Source: Nonomuraea jiangxiensis (GTDB lineage: Bacteria; Actinomycetota; Actinomycetes; Streptosporangiales; Streptosporangiaceae). Taken from it: a stretch of DNA of 64,000 nt. The notes below the pieces were generated by a model. It made no database searches. It was not told the DNA's origin and saw nothing but the letters and a program-made list of their open reading frames with translations. Positions 33,211-42,098 of the stretch are shown here, piece after piece. Both the position numbers and the translations under genes were made by a program. The stretch spans positions 372,001-436,000 of the forward strand of contig NZ_FNDJ01000003.1 in assembly GCF_900099965.1 (NCBI RefSeq), in the 5' to 3' direction. Each line of letters begins with the position of its first letter. Position 1 is the first letter of the stretch.

Positions 33211-34356
33211 TCAGGACACGCGTCCGGCGCGCCAGCCGCGCCGCCGGCCCAGCGGAATGAGCAACGCGAACGCGCCCGCGACCATGATCACGATCAGCGT
33301 CCCTGCGGCCACCGCCAGGGAGACGCCGATGGCGGTCTCGTCACGCGGCGGGACCTTCGCGATGGCGCCGACCGGCAGCGGGGAGGGAGGGGGCTCGGCG
33401 ACCACGGGCGCGTTCGCGGCCTCGTAGGGCAGCACGGCCGTGAGAGCGAGCATGGGGTTGACCATGCCCGCGCCGGTGCCGGCGCCGACCGTGCCGTCCG
33501 CCGTGGCGATGATGCGCTGGCGTACCTGCTCCCTGGTGAGGTCGGGGAAGCGGGCCCGTACCAGGGCGGCGGTGCCGGCCACGTACGGTGCGGCGAAGCT
33601 CGTGCCCTGCAGGCCCCGCATGTAGCTGCGCCCCGGCCAGGGCGCGGTGATGTCCGTGCCGGGGCCGAGCACGCTCACGGGCGTGGCGGCGTTGGAGGAG
33701 TCGGCGCGGCGCCCGTCGGGGGTGGCGGCGCCCACCGCCAGCACGCCCTCGTACGCGGCCGGATAGGCGGGCACGTCCTGGTCGTCGGGACCGGTGACGT
33801 TCCCGGCGGCGGCGACCACGAGGATGTCCTGATCCAGCGCCCGCTGGACGGCCGCCCTCAGCCCGGGGGTGTCGGAGGCGCGGACGGAGACGTTGATCAC
33901 ATCCGCCTTGGCCGCGACGGCGTCCTCGATCCCGCTGATCAGCTTGGCGACGTCGCCCTCGGACTTGTTGCTCTGCTTGATCATCACGAGCCTGGCGTCC
34001 GGCGCGACCCCGTGGAAGGGGACCCCCTCGATGTAGTGGGCGCCGATGATGCCCGAGACGGCGGTGCCGTGGCCCACGCAGTCGCGGTAACCGGTGTGCG
34101 TCTCGTCAATGATCTTGGAAAGCTGCACCTGCGGGTGGAGGTCCGCGCCGCTGTCGACGACGGCGACCGTGACCCCCGCGCCCATGGTGAGGCGCCAGGC
34201 GTTCTTGATGTCGAGCCGTTTCTGCGCCCACGGCTCGCTGGCGGGCAACTGCACCGTGCCCTTCTTCGGATTGCAGTCGTCGTCGGCCGCGGCCACCGCA
34301 GGCGCCGCGAGGGTGTGCAGGGCGAGCCCGCTCGCCAGTAAAACGCGACCGATCAT
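33211..34356 (-). CDS. mycP: Mycosin, type VII-associated subtilisin-like protease MycP
   Basis: The 381-residue protein has a signal peptide (1-24) and a subtilase domain with the triad Asp68 (VVDSGAD), His96 (GHGTAVSG) and Ser253 (GTSFAAPYVAG). It ends with a C-terminal membrane helix and a basic tail, the mycosin layout. Mycosins dock on the outer face of the ESX complex, stabilise it and can trim substrates. The short N-terminal extension has a Cys near residue 28. It follows the pseudokinase on the same strand but is encoded upstream of it. Confidence 0.93.
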   Translation of the reverse strand: MIGRVLLASGLALHTLAAPAVAAADDDCNPKKGTVQLPASEPWAQKRLDIKNAWRLTMGAGVTVAVVDSGADLHPQVQLSKIIDETHTGYRDCVGHGTAVSGIIGAHYIEGVPFHGVAPDARLVMIKQSNKSEGDVAKLISGIEDAVAAKADVINVSVRASDTPGLRAAVQRALDQDILVVAAAGNVTGPDDQDVPAYPAAYEGVLAVGAATPDGRRADSSNAATPVSVLGPGTDITAPWPGRSYMRGLQGTSFAAPYVAGTAALVRARFPDLTREQVRQRIIATADGTVGAGTGAGMVNPMLALTAVLPYEAANAPVVAEPPPSPLPVGAIAKVPPRDETAIGVSLAVAAGTLIVIMVAGAFALLIPLGRRRGWRAGRVS

Positions 34357-34407
34357 GGGGAAAAGCGTAGCCTGCCCCGATTTGGCGACCTGCCCGGTTC
34401 AACAGAA

Positions 34408-34435
34408 GAAGCCCCGGCGCCCTTGCCAGGGCTTC
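34408..34435 (-). terminator. Hairpin after the WXG100 gene
   Basis: On the minus strand GAAGCCCTGGC-AAGG-GCGCCGGGGCTTC forms a long stem followed by TTCTGTT. It lies 10 bp past the WXG100 stop and before mycP, so it may limit read-through into mycP. Confidence 0.6.
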
Positions 34436-34445
34436 CGTCCGTTGA

Positions 34446-34718
34446 TCATTTGGTGGCGGACTCGATGTTCTGACGATAGGTGCCGATGACCCGCGAAGCC
34501 TCCTGCAGTTCTTCCGTCATCCGCTGGAAGGCGGTGCGGTAGTTCTGCCAGGCCTGCTGGAAACGCTGCGCTCCAGGACCGGTCCACGCGGTGCCGACCT
34601 TGGCGGCCTCGCGGTCGAGCGCGGTCATGGTCGTGCGCACCGCCTCGGACTGCTGATTGAACTGCGTGGACATTTGCTGCATTTCCGCGGGGTCGCCGCC
34701 GAGCATACTCTGGCTCAT
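34446..34718 (-). CDS. WXG100 protein (classical)
   Basis: The 90-residue protein is a textbook WXG100 member: helix, GTAWTGPGAQRFQQAWQNYR turn, helix, with YRQNIESATK near the C-terminus. It is the outermost gene of the ESX locus on this side and is followed by its own hairpin. It may be secreted as a homodimer, since no second WXG100 gene is adjacent. Confidence 0.9.
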   Translation of the reverse strand: MSQSMLGGDPAEMQQMSTQFNQQSEAVRTTMTALDREAAKVGTAWTGPGAQRFQQAWQNYRTAFQRMTEELQEASRVIGTYRQNIESATK

Positions 34719-34845
34719 GCATCCTCCCTGAACCGTGTGAAAGCGCCCTCACCCTAAGGGGACCCACCGGCCGTCGCCCCCGTTATGCCGAGCGGCTATG
34801 GTCTATCCGGAGGATTGTTCGGCTTCAACCAGGAGCTTTCCGCCC

Positions 34846-35565
34846 ATGCGCGAGGTTGTGATCACTGGCGGCGGCACAGGCATCGGCTATGCCGTGGCCG
34901 CGGCGTTCGTCTCGCTCGGCGACCACGTCACGATCACCGGCCGCCGCGAGCACGTGCTGAAGGAGGCCGCCTCCAAGCTCGGCTCGGACTGCGCGGCCTT
35001 CAACGCCGCCAGTCCGGTCGCCGTGAAGGAGGCCGTCGACGGCCTGCCGCCACGGGTGGACGTGCTGGTCAACAACGCGGGCGGCAACACCAACCTGGAG
35101 CGCAGGCAGTCGGACGACCTGATGGACGTGGCCGAGGCGTGGTGGGCCAACCTCAACGCCAACCTGATGTCCGCGGTGCTCGTCACGACCGCGCTGGCGC
35201 CCCGCATGGGCAGGGGCGGCCGGATCGTCACGATCGGCTCGCTCGCCGCCCGCGGCACGGGCTCCGGCTCGTACGGCGCCGCCAAGGCCGCCCTGGAGTC
35301 CTGGACCGCCGACCTGGCCGCCGAGCTGGGCCCCCAGGGCATCACCGCGAACGTCGTCTCCCCCGGGGTCGTCGTGGACACCGAGTTCTTCCGCGGCCGC
35401 CTGACGGAGGAGGGGATCAGGGCACGGGTGGAGAACACCCGCAACGGCCGCCCTGGCACTCCCTCTGACGTGGCGGATACCGTTCTCTTTCTGGCATCCG
35501 CGGGAGCCAGGCACATCACCGGGCAGGTGCTCCATGTGAACGGCGGCGCCTACTTGGGCCGCTGA
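34846..35565 (+). CDS. Short-chain dehydrogenase/reductase
   Basis: ATG 34846 with CAGGAGC upstream gives 239 residues. SDR motifs are all present: TGGGTGIG cofactor loop, NNAGG, the Ser of the IGSLAA strand, and YGAAK (catalytic Tyr and Lys). Arg in TGRRE suggests NADP. The C-terminal VNGGAYLGR ending is normal. It lies 39 bp upstream of the carboxylase gene and may be co-transcribed. The substrate is unknown. Confidence 0.88.
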   Translation: MREVVITGGGTGIGYAVAAAFVSLGDHVTITGRREHVLKEAASKLGSDCAAFNAASPVAVKEAVDGLPPRVDVLVNNAGGNTNLERRQSDDLMDVAEAWWANLNANLMSAVLVTTALAPRMGRGGRIVTIGSLAARGTGSGSYGAAKAALESWTADLAAELGPQGITANVVSPGVVVDTEFFRGRLTEEGIRARVENTRNGRPGTPSDVADTVLFLASAGARHITGQVLHVNGGAYLGR

Positions 35566-35604
35566 GACAGGCCGCCGGTAAACAAGACAAGGAAGGACGG
35601 GCAG

Positions 35605-37353
35605 GTGCGGAAGGTTCTGATCGCCAACCGCGGCGAGATCGCCGTGCGGGTGGCCCGCGCGTGCAAGGATGCCGGGATCGGCAGCGTGGCCGTCTACGCC
35701 GACCAGGACCTCGACGCCCTGCACGTCAAGGTGGCGGACGAGGCCTACGCACTGGGCGGCCAGTCCCCCGCCGAGACCTATCTCGACATCGGGAAACTGC
35801 TCGACATCGCCGGGCGGGCCGGGGCGGACGCCGTGCATCCCGGCTACGGCTTCCTCGCCGAGAACGCCGCCTTCGCCCAGGCCGTCATCGACGCCGGCCT
35901 GGTCTGGATCGGGCCCCCACCGGCCGCCATCGCGGCGCTCGGGGACAAGGTGCAGGCCAGGCACATCGCCCAGAAGGTCGGCGCGCCGCTGGTCCCCGGC
36001 ACCAAGGACCCGGTCTCCGGGGTCGCCGAGGTGGTGGCGTTCGCGGAGGAGCACGGGCTGCCCATCGCGATCAAGGCCGCGTACGGGGGCGGCGGGCGCG
36101 GCATCAAGGTGGCGCGCCGCATGGAGGAGGTCGCCGAGCTGTACGAGTCGGCGGTGCGCGAGGCGGTCGCGGCGTTCGGGCGCGGTGAGTGCTTCGTCGA
36201 GCGCTACCTCGACCGGCCGCGCCACGTCGAGACGCAGTGCCTGGCCGACCAGGCGGGCAACGTGGTCGTGGTGAGCACCCGTGACTGCTCGCTCCAGCGC
36301 CGCCACCAGAAGCTGGTGGAGGAGGCGCCGGCGCCGTTCCTGTCGCCCGAGCAGGTCGAGGTCCTGTACGCCAGCTCCAAGGCCATCCTCAAGGAGGCCG
36401 GCTACACCGGGGCGGGCACGTGCGAGTTCCTCGTCGGCCAGGACGGGACGATCTCCTTCCTGGAGGTCAACACCCGGCTGCAGGTCGAGCACCCGGTCAC
36501 CGAGGAGGTGTCGGGGATCGACCTGGTGCGGGAGATGTTCCGGATCGCCGACGGGGAGACCCTCGGCTACGGCGACCCGGTGCTGCGCGGCCACTCGATC
36601 GAGTTCCGGATCAACGCCGAGGACGCGGGCCGCAACTTCCTGCCCGCGCCCGGCACGCTGACCGTCATGCGCGCACCCTCGGGGCCCGGGGTGCGGCTGG
36701 ACGCCGGTTACGAGGCCGGGATGACGGTGCCGCAGACGTTCGACTCGCTGGTGGCCAAGCTGATCGTGACCGGGCGCACCCGGCAGGAGGCGCTGGAGCG
36801 CTCGGCGCGGGCGCTGGCGGAGTTCGAGATCTCGGGCATGCCGACCGTGCTGCCGTTCCACCGGGCCGTCGTCGCCGATCCCGCCTTCGCCTCCGCGCCG
36901 TTCGCCGTGCACACGCGGTGGATCGAGACCGAATGGGACAACACGGTCGCCCCGTACTCCGCGGAGCTCGCCGCGGACGAGGCCGGCGCGCGGGAGACGG
37001 TGACCGTCGAGGTCGGCGGCAAGCGCCTGGAGGTGGTCCTGCCCGCCGGGCTCGGCACCCCCACCGCTACGCCCAACGCGAACACCAAGGGGCCCCGGCG
37101 CCGCGGCGGCGGCTCGAAGAAGTCGGCGGCCGGCGGCGACGCGCTCGTCAGCCCGATGCAGGGCACGATCGTCAAGGTCGTGGCCTCGGACGGGGACGTG
37201 GTGAGCGAGGGCGACACGGTCGTCGTGCTGGAGGCCATGAAGATGGAGCAGCCGCTGACCGCCCACAAGTCGGGCACGATCACCGGACTGACCGCGGCGG
37301 TGGGCCAGACCGTGACGTCCGGGGCGACGATCTGCGAGATCAAGGACAGCTGA
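35605..37353 (+). CDS. Acyl-CoA carboxylase alpha subunit (biotin carboxylase + BCCP)
   Basis: The 582-residue protein starts [16 protein letters not shown] (biotin carboxylase N-terminus) and has the ATP-grasp glycine loop [25 protein letters not shown] and the carboxylase C-terminal domain. The final 75 residues are a biotinyl domain with the target Lys546 in EAMKMEQ. It ATP-dependently carboxylates biotin for a separate carboxyltransferase beta subunit, which is not in this window. This matches the AccA type serving acetyl- and propionyl-CoA carboxylases. GTG start, with AAGGA just upstream. Confidence 0.93.
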   Translation: MRKVLIANRGEIAVRVARACKDAGIGSVAVYADQDLDALHVKVADEAYALGGQSPAETYLDIGKLLDIAGRAGADAVHPGYGFLAENAAFAQAVIDAGLVWIGPPPAAIAALGDKVQARHIAQKVGAPLVPGTKDPVSGVAEVVAFAEEHGLPIAIKAAYGGGGRGIKVARRMEEVAELYESAVREAVAAFGRGECFVERYLDRPRHVETQCLADQAGNVVVVSTRDCSLQRRHQKLVEEAPAPFLSPEQVEVLYASSKAILKEAGYTGAGTCEFLVGQDGTISFLEVNTRLQVEHPVTEEVSGIDLVREMFRIADGETLGYGDPVLRGHSIEFRINAEDAGRNFLPAPGTLTVMRAPSGPGVRLDAGYEAGMTVPQTFDSLVAKLIVTGRTRQEALERSARALAEFEISGMPTVLPFHRAVVADPAFASAPFAVHTRWIETEWDNTVAPYSAELAADEAGARETVTVEVGGKRLEVVLPAGLGTPTATPNANTKGPRRRGGGSKKSAAGGDALVSPMQGTIVKVVASDGDVVSEGDTVVVLEAMKMEQPLTAHKSGTITGLTAAVGQTVTSGATICEIKDS

Positions 37354-37501
37354 CGACCCTCGGGCGGGCGTCGTGGGCCATTCCACGACCAGGATCTTCG
37401 GTGACACTACGCGCTCGCCCGGCCCTGGGCGGGTACCGTGCGCAGTGAGGAACTTTCCCGACCGCCCGTTCGTCCTCAAGGGCGAAGGAGGCTTGCTGCC
37501 A

Positions 37502-38872
37502 ATGACCCAATCGCTGCGCCGAGCAGGGGCCGTGATTTCGGCTCTGATCGCCGGTCTAATCGTCGTTCTTGCGCTGTCCCCTGCCGCCCACGCGGCGGCT
37601 CCACCGGATCCGACCACGGTGGTGTCGAGCTGGCACAAGGGAGATCCACTGTTCGTGGTGTCCGGTTCCCCGCTGACGTCGGACCAGCAGAGTGAGATCC
37701 GTGACGCCTTGAAGGGGGCCGACAGCAAGATCTTCGCTGTGGCGCTTCCCGACGGCACCGTGAATGACTCCTCCATCGGGTCCTTCATGAACAGTCTGCA
37801 CTCCACGATGGTCAGCCAGAGCGCCCCCTCGTCCACGATGGCGGTGCTGGACGGCACGACTCTTTACGCGGCCTCGACCTCGATCCGCCAGAGCGGGCTG
37901 GCGGGCCAGCTGTCCCGGCTCTCCACCACCGCCAACCCCGGTGACGTGGTGGCCGGGATGAAGGACTTCGCCAACCGGGTGGACAACGCCGTGGCGGGCA
38001 AGACCCGTACGTCGCTCGACCCCGGCAGCCAGGCCAACCCCGGCGCGGGCGGCACCGCCGCGCTGATCGGCCTGGGCGTGCTCGTGCTGGTCGGCGGCGG
38101 CGGCTACTTCCTCTACTCCAGCAACAAGAAGAAGAAGCGGGCCATCCAGGAGGCCAAGGACCTGGCCGCGGTCAAGCAGACCGTGGACGAGGACGTCACC
38201 AAGCTCGGCGAGGAGATCACCGCTCTCGACACCGACGTGACCCTCGCCGGCCAGGGCGGCACGCACATCGACGAGTGGCAGACGGCCCTCGACTCCTACG
38301 AGAAGGCCAAGACCCAGCTCGCCGCGGTGCAGCGCCCCGACCAGGTGCGCGAGGTCACCCAGACCCTTGAGGACGGCCGCTACGCGCTGGCCGTGGTGAA
38401 GGCCAAGGTCAACAACGACCCGGTCCCCGAGCGGCGCGCACCCTGCTTCTTCAACCCGCAGCACGGCCCCTCCGTCCGTGACGTGCGCTGGGCCCCGCAG
38501 GGTGGCGCGGTCCGCGACGTTCCCGCCTGCAAGATGGACGCCGAGGCCGTCGAGCGCGGCTTCGACCCGCAGATGCGCGAGGTCATGGTCGACGGCCAGC
38601 GCCGCCCCTACTACGACGCCGGCCCCGCCTACCAGCCGTACGCCTACGGCTACTACGGCGGTTTCGGCGACATCATGACCGGCATGTTCATCGGCACCAT
38701 GATGGGCAGCATGATCGGCGGCTTCGGCTACGGCGGCTACGGCGCCGGCTACGCGGAGGGCTACGCCGACGGTGGCGGCGGCGACTTCGGCGGCGGTGAC
38801 GCCGGTGGCTGGGGCGACTTCGGCGGCGGCGGTGACTTCGGCGGCGGCGATTTCGGCGGCGGTGACTGGTAA
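37502..38872 (+). CDS. Membrane-anchored protein with Gly/Tyr-rich C-terminus
   Basis: From ATG 37502 (GGAGG near 37488) the product has 456 residues. It has a signal peptide (residues 1-33, ending AHAAA) and an extracellular domain of about 140 residues resembling proteins that store a stress or adhesion function (not recognised). A membrane helix (about 180-200), a lysine-rich stop (NKKKKR) and a cytosolic coiled-coil region follow. The last 110 residues are rich in Gly, Tyr and Phe (YGYYGGFG, then DFGGGD repeats). Composition like this often forms phase-separating or sticky tails. Function unknown; no operon partner. Confidence 0.68.
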   Translation: MTQSLRRAGAVISALIAGLIVVLALSPAAHAAAPPDPTTVVSSWHKGDPLFVVSGSPLTSDQQSEIRDALKGADSKIFAVALPDGTVNDSSIGSFMNSLHSTMVSQSAPSSTMAVLDGTTLYAASTSIRQSGLAGQLSRLSTTANPGDVVAGMKDFANRVDNAVAGKTRTSLDPGSQANPGAGGTAALIGLGVLVLVGGGGYFLYSSNKKKKRAIQEAKDLAAVKQTVDEDVTKLGEEITALDTDVTLAGQGGTHIDEWQTALDSYEKAKTQLAAVQRPDQVREVTQTLEDGRYALAVVKAKVNNDPVPERRAPCFFNPQHGPSVRDVRWAPQGGAVRDVPACKMDAEAVERGFDPQMREVMVDGQRRPYYDAGPAYQPYAYGYYGGFGDIMTGMFIGTMMGSMIGGFGYGGYGAGYAEGYADGGGGDFGGGDAGGWGDFGGGGDFGGGDFGGGDW

Positions 38873-38924
38873 ATCACCCGGCAGCCGGTAGTTCGCCTGG
38901 CGGCTGCCAGATCACCCGAAGCCA

Positions 38925-38975
38925 GGAGCGCTCCCCGGGAGGCCACAAAGACGGGCCTTCGCAGGGGAGCGCTCC
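38925..38975. terminator. Long inverted repeat after the Gly/Tyr-rich gene
   Basis: GGAGCGCTCCCC (38925-38936) and GGGGAGCGCTCC (38964-38975) are perfect 12-bp arms, with AGGCC/GGCCT nested inside. As RNA this gives a very stable hairpin in the expected place for a terminator, though no T-run follows. Each arm is itself the palindrome GGAGCGCTCC, close to the CebR box, so it may alternatively be two operators. Confidence 0.6.
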
Positions 38976-39084
38976 GCGTTTGTCAGCAATGTCCGCCTCG
39001 GCTTTACGGCGGGATTCCACCACCTTTCGCCTGATCCCGGGGGTGGTGAGCCTTTCTGATCCGGGAGACTCGTAGGGTCCGAGT

Positions 39085-39687
39085 ATGAGCGATCACGTTC
39101 GCCTGTTGTGCCTGCGCCATGCCGAGTCCGCGAACGCCGTCTCCTCGGCCACCGGGGCGCTCCCCCTGGCCCAGCTGACGGGGAGGGGGCGGGTGCAGGC
39201 AGGGCAGGCGGCACGGCGGCTGATCGGGGAGGGCATCACCAGGGTCTACGCCGGCGCCGCCGTCCCGCCGCGGCAGACCGCCCAGATCATCGCCCGTACG
39301 ATCGGCCTCGACGGGGTCGCGACCCTGCCGGAGCTGGCCGAGTTCGGCATCGGCGGGCTGGAGGGCACGAGCGATCCGGCGGTGCGGGCGCGGGCCACCG
39401 AGGTGCTCCGCTCATGGGTCGTGGACGGGAAGCTGGACGAGGCGGTGGGGGACGGCGAGGACGGGCACGCGGTGACCGCGCGGGTGGTGGACGCGCTGAC
39501 CTCGATCGCCGCGGCGCATCCCGGCGAGACCGTCGCCGTGGTGGGACACATCGGGAGCCTGACGGTGGGGCTCAGCGCCCTGTGCGGGCTGGGCGGGCGG
39601 GTGTGGGGAGCGCCGTTACCGCACGCCGTGCCGTTCGAGGTGGAGTGGGACGGGGACGCCTGGCGGTGCGAGACCTGGCCGGGTTGA
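39085..39687 (+). CDS. Histidine phosphatase family protein
   Basis: The 200-residue protein has the RHAE motif (His12) and the second catalytic His in VVGHIGS, hallmarks of the phosphoglycerate-mutase-like histidine phosphatases. Length is normal for the small phosphatase branch. It uses the two His residues to transfer phosphate; the substrate cannot be predicted. A leaderless or weakly initiated start is likely, since no ribosome site is seen. It is convergent with the gas-vesicle operon. Confidence 0.85.
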   Translation: MSDHVRLLCLRHAESANAVSSATGALPLAQLTGRGRVQAGQAARRLIGEGITRVYAGAAVPPRQTAQIIARTIGLDGVATLPELAEFGIGGLEGTSDPAVRARATEVLRSWVVDGKLDEAVGDGEDGHAVTARVVDALTSIAAAHPGETVAVVGHIGSLTVGLSALCGLGGRVWGAPLPHAVPFEVEWDGDAWRCETWPG

Positions 39688-39707
39688 GCGCCCTTCGCCT
39701 GGCGGTT

Positions 39708-39723
39708 CCCCGCGTGCGCGGGG
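39708..39723. terminator. Stem-loop between the phosphatase and gas-vesicle genes
   Basis: CCCCGCG-TG-CGCGGGG lies in the 38-bp gap between two convergent genes. It is a probable bidirectional terminator without a T-run. The surrounding bases resemble one type I-E CRISPR repeat but only one copy exists. Confidence 0.5.
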
Positions 39724-39725
39724 TC

Positions 39726-40019
39726 TCACTCCGTGGGCAGCAGGGTGCCCAGCGGGCCGAGGTCGAGGTTGAGGTCCTCCGGGGTCAGGCCGAAGCGCTC
39801 GCACAGGTCCGTCATGGCCTCCTCGAGGCGCATCAGCGTGACCCCCAGCACCTCGATCTGCTCCTCCGTCAGGTCGCCCTGGTCCATCCGGCGTACGCAC
39901 TGGCGCTCCACGAGCTGGCGGACCAGCTCGACCAGGGTGAGCACGAGGCGGGTCAGGTCGCGCTCGACCGTCTCGGAGTCGGCCTTGATCCGCCAGGCGG
40001 GCGATTCGGTCGCCATCAC
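39726..40019 (-). CDS. gvpK: Gas-vesicle protein GvpK
   Basis: This 97-residue protein matches GvpK, with LTRLVLTLVELVRQLVERQC, then RRMDQGDLTEEQIEVLG and the GLTPEDLNLDLGPLGTLL ending. GvpK is a helical accessory protein needed for vesicle assembly. The start GTGATG overlaps the gvpS stop. Last gene of the leftward operon. Confidence 0.93.
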   Translation of the reverse strand: MMATESPAWRIKADSETVERDLTRLVLTLVELVRQLVERQCVRRMDQGDLTEEQIEVLGVTLMRLEEAMTDLCERFGLTPEDLNLDLGPLGTLLPTE

Positions 40020-40210
40020 GGGCCCTCGAAGGGGCCGTCCACGGACGCGATGAGGGCCCGGAGCGAGATGCGTACGAGGTCCACGTCCGCGATGGTCAGG
40101 ACCAGGTCGCCAGTCACCACGACGCCGCCCGCCAGCAGCCGGTCCAGCAGGTCCACCAGGGCCACCCGCTGGGCGGGCAGGCGATCGTCGGACAGTACGT
40201 CGCGTCTCAA
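40016..40210 (-). CDS. gvpS: Gas-vesicle GvpS-type small protein (GvpA family)
   Basis: TTG 40210 overlaps the previous stop and gives 64 residues: VALVDLLDRLLAGGVVVTGD then VDLVRISLRALIASVD, the GvpA fold core with a minimal tail. In Streptomyces operons the equivalent position between gvpL and gvpK is held by gvpS. The TTG start is inferred from the overlap and the family's usual length. Confidence 0.82.
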   Translation of the reverse strand: MRRDVLSDDRLPAQRVALVDLLDRLLAGGVVVTGDLVLTIADVDLVRISLRALIASVDGPFEGP

Positions 40211-40959
40211 CCGGGCTCCAGCACCGTGAACGAGTAGGGCGCCCAGGGGCCGGTCAGGCGCACGTCCACGCCGTCGCCGCCGAGGCTGCCGACCAGGGCG
40301 GCGAACTCCTCGTCCCGGCCCACGTCGACGAGGTAGGCGCCGTTCAGCAGCATCCACTCGTCGTGGCCGGACAGCCGCGGGTCCTGGGCGCGGTGGCGGC
40401 GGCTGGCGACGGCCAGCCGCGACAGGCTGGCGTGGATGTGTTCCGCGCGAGTGACGGCGAGCCGGCGGGCCTGCTCCCGGCCGCGCAGGCTCTCCCGGCG
40501 GCGGCTCAGGTAGGAGGTCCCCGGTCTGCCGGGGTCGCCGCCGTTCACCGGGGTCGCCGCCGGGCCGGCCGCCTGCCCCGCGTACGCCTTGACACCCCAC
40601 TCCCTGCGCCCGGTGACGTGGAACAGCACCGCCAGGAACTCCTCGCCGCGCCGGTCCAGCAGCTCGTGCACCTGGTCGTCATCCGCGTACACGGTGACGA
40701 GCCGGACCGGGGCCACCGGGACCCGCGCCGCCTCCTCCACGACGCGGTGGTGGGCGCGGGCGGTCTCGGCCAGCCAGTCCAGGTCCTCCAGGGAGTGGCG
40801 CAGCGGCTCCTCGCCGAACTCCGCCAGGGGCACGGTGCTCACGTAGGCGACGAGGGCGCCGCGGGTGAGCGTGCGTACGGGGGTGCCCGCCACGCCGGGC
40901 ACGTCGACGGGCACGGACTCGCTCGCGACCGCGTACAGGTAGGTGCCGGAATCAGACAT
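40207..40959 (-). CDS. gvpL: Gas-vesicle GvpL/GvpF family protein
   Basis: The 250-residue protein has the GvpF/L start TYLYAVASES and the VLPVRLVT-like strand (APVRLVTVYADDDQV). It also has GRREWGVKAYAG and the C-terminal LTGPWAPYSFTVLE, which is diagnostic. GvpF/L proteins bind GvpA and act in nucleation. It is the second of two such genes in the operon. Calling this one L and the 42099 gene F follows the Streptomyces gene order and is tentative. Confidence 0.9.
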   Translation of the reverse strand: MSDSGTYLYAVASESVPVDVPGVAGTPVRTLTRGALVAYVSTVPLAEFGEEPLRHSLEDLDWLAETARAHHRVVEEAARVPVAPVRLVTVYADDDQVHELLDRRGEEFLAVLFHVTGRREWGVKAYAGQAAGPAATPVNGGDPGRPGTSYLSRRRESLRGREQARRLAVTRAEHIHASLSRLAVASRRHRAQDPRLSGHDEWMLLNGAYLVDVGRDEEFAALVGSLGGDGVDVRLTGPWAPYSFTVLEPG

Positions 40960-41323
40960 CGCGGTGCCCGGCCTCGCGGTGCCCGATATCGAGGTCCGCC
41001 GGTCCTTCCACGGCGGCCAGGCGGCGGCGCAGCCGGCGGTTCTCCTCCACCAGCTCGCGGTCCCGGCCGGAGAGCCAGGGGTCGTGCTCCCACCAGTCGA
41101 TGCCCAGCTCCCTGGCCGTGTCCACCGACGCGATGAGCAGGCGTAGCTTGATCGTGAGCAGCTCGATGTCGAGCAGGTTCACCCGGATGTCGCCGGCGAT
41201 CACGACGCCGCGGTCGAGCACCCGTTCCAGGATGTCGCCGAGGTTGGCGGGCTCGCGGCCGCCCGGGGGCGCCACCCCGTACGGCTGGCGGACGACGGGG
41301 CCGGACTGTGTCATTCGTTCCAT
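40952..41323 (-). CDS. gvpJ: Gas-vesicle GvpJ-type protein (GvpA family)
   Basis: The 123-residue protein has the GvpA core ANLGDILERVLDRGVVIAGD then IELLTIKLRLLIASVDTA. A helical tail (WWEHDPWLSGRDRELVEENR) follows, typical of GvpJ, a minor vesicle-tip component. It overlaps the next gene by 8 nt. Confidence 0.88.
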   Translation of the reverse strand: MERMTQSGPVVRQPYGVAPPGGREPANLGDILERVLDRGVVIAGDIRVNLLDIELLTIKLRLLIASVDTARELGIDWWEHDPWLSGRDRELVEENRRLRRRLAAVEGPADLDIGHREAGHRDV

Positions 41324-41325
41324 GT

Positions 41326-41853
41326 CTACGCCTGTCCGAGGTCGGTGTTGGCCCGCCGATAGCGCCGGACCCGTCGATATGAGCGCAGGCTTCCGTCCCG
41401 GGCGAGCTGCACCTCGTAGATGGCGAGGATGTCGCCCGAGGACGGGACGCGGCGGTCCTCGACGACCTCGACGTCGACGACCCAGCCGTCCTCCGCCGGC
41501 TCCACGGACGTGACCCCCTCGATGGCCTTCGAGGTCAGCTCGTCGATGTGCCGGATCCCGGACTCCCCGGCCGTGGCCGCGTCCAGCCCGGCCGGCCGCG
41601 TCCGCTCCAGACGTGATCGCTCCTCACCGCGGAGCTCACCGCGGGGCTCACTGCGGGGCTCACTGCGGGGCCGCTCCTCGCCGCGGAGTCGCTCCTCGCC
41701 GCGGGATCGCTCCTCGCCCCGGAGTCGCTCCTCGCCGCGGGATCGCTCCTCGCCCCGGGGCCGGTCGTCGTAGGGCCGGTCGTCGCGGGGGCGTGGTTGG
41801 TCGACGTCGCTGCGTGGACGCCTTTCCGGCACGACGTGGCGTTTGACGGGCAC
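41326..41853 (-). CDS. gvpO: Gas-vesicle protein GvpO with repeat-rich N-terminus
   Basis: The C-terminal 85 residues match GvpO (EDGWVVDVEVVEDRRVPSSG, then YEVQLARDGSLRSYRRVRRY). The N-terminal 90 residues are an Arg/Glu-rich low-complexity stretch of GEERSR/GEERLR units, encoded by a 15-bp tandem repeat at about 41626-41765. GvpO is required for vesicle formation in haloarchaea and is present in actinomycete clusters. The charged repeat extension varies between strains in such proteins (inference). Confidence 0.88.
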   Translation of the reverse strand: MPVKRHVVPERRPRSDVDQPRPRDDRPYDDRPRGEERSRGEERLRGEERSRGEERLRGEERPRSEPRSEPRGELRGEERSRLERTRPAGLDAATAGESGIRHIDELTSKAIEGVTSVEPAEDGWVVDVEVVEDRRVPSSGDILAIYEVQLARDGSLRSYRRVRRYRRANTDLGQA

Positions 41854-41857
41854 AGGG

Positions 41858-42094
41858 TCACCTCCGGGTGGTCGCGGTCATGAGTTGCAGCACGCGCTCG
41901 ACCGCCCGGTTCTGCTCCTCCTCGGAAATCTCCCCCGCCTCCCTGGCGGCCTCGATCTCCTCCAGGTGACGCCGGACCGAGGCGGGGTTGCGGGTCTCCA
42001 TCTCGATCTGGTCCTGGAAGAGCTCGCCGAGCCAGATCAGCCCGCGCACCGGCACGACGAGCGGCCAGGCCAGGATCGTGGTCAGCAGGCCCAC
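41858..42094 (-). CDS. gvpG: Gas-vesicle protein GvpG
   Basis: The 78-residue protein begins MGLLTTILAWPLVVPVRGLI and continues with a charged helix (RHLEEIEAAREAGEISEEEQ), the GvpG pattern. GvpG binds GvpF and assists assembly. It follows the GvpF/L gene by 4 bp. Confidence 0.92.
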   Translation of the reverse strand: MGLLTTILAWPLVVPVRGLIWLGELFQDQIEMETRNPASVRRHLEEIEAAREAGEISEEEQNRAVERVLQLMTATTRR

Positions 42095-42098
42095 GCCC

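Noticed and set aside
34825..37857. 1010-codon minus-strand frame across the SDR and carboxylase genes
   Set aside because: Both plus-strand genes show full family motifs; the long frame has none.
39700..39728. CRISPR-repeat-like sequence (type I-E style CCCCGCGTGCGCGGGG with GGTT and TCTCAC flanks)
   Set aside because: Only a single copy and no cas genes; it sits between convergent genes and is better explained as a terminator stem.
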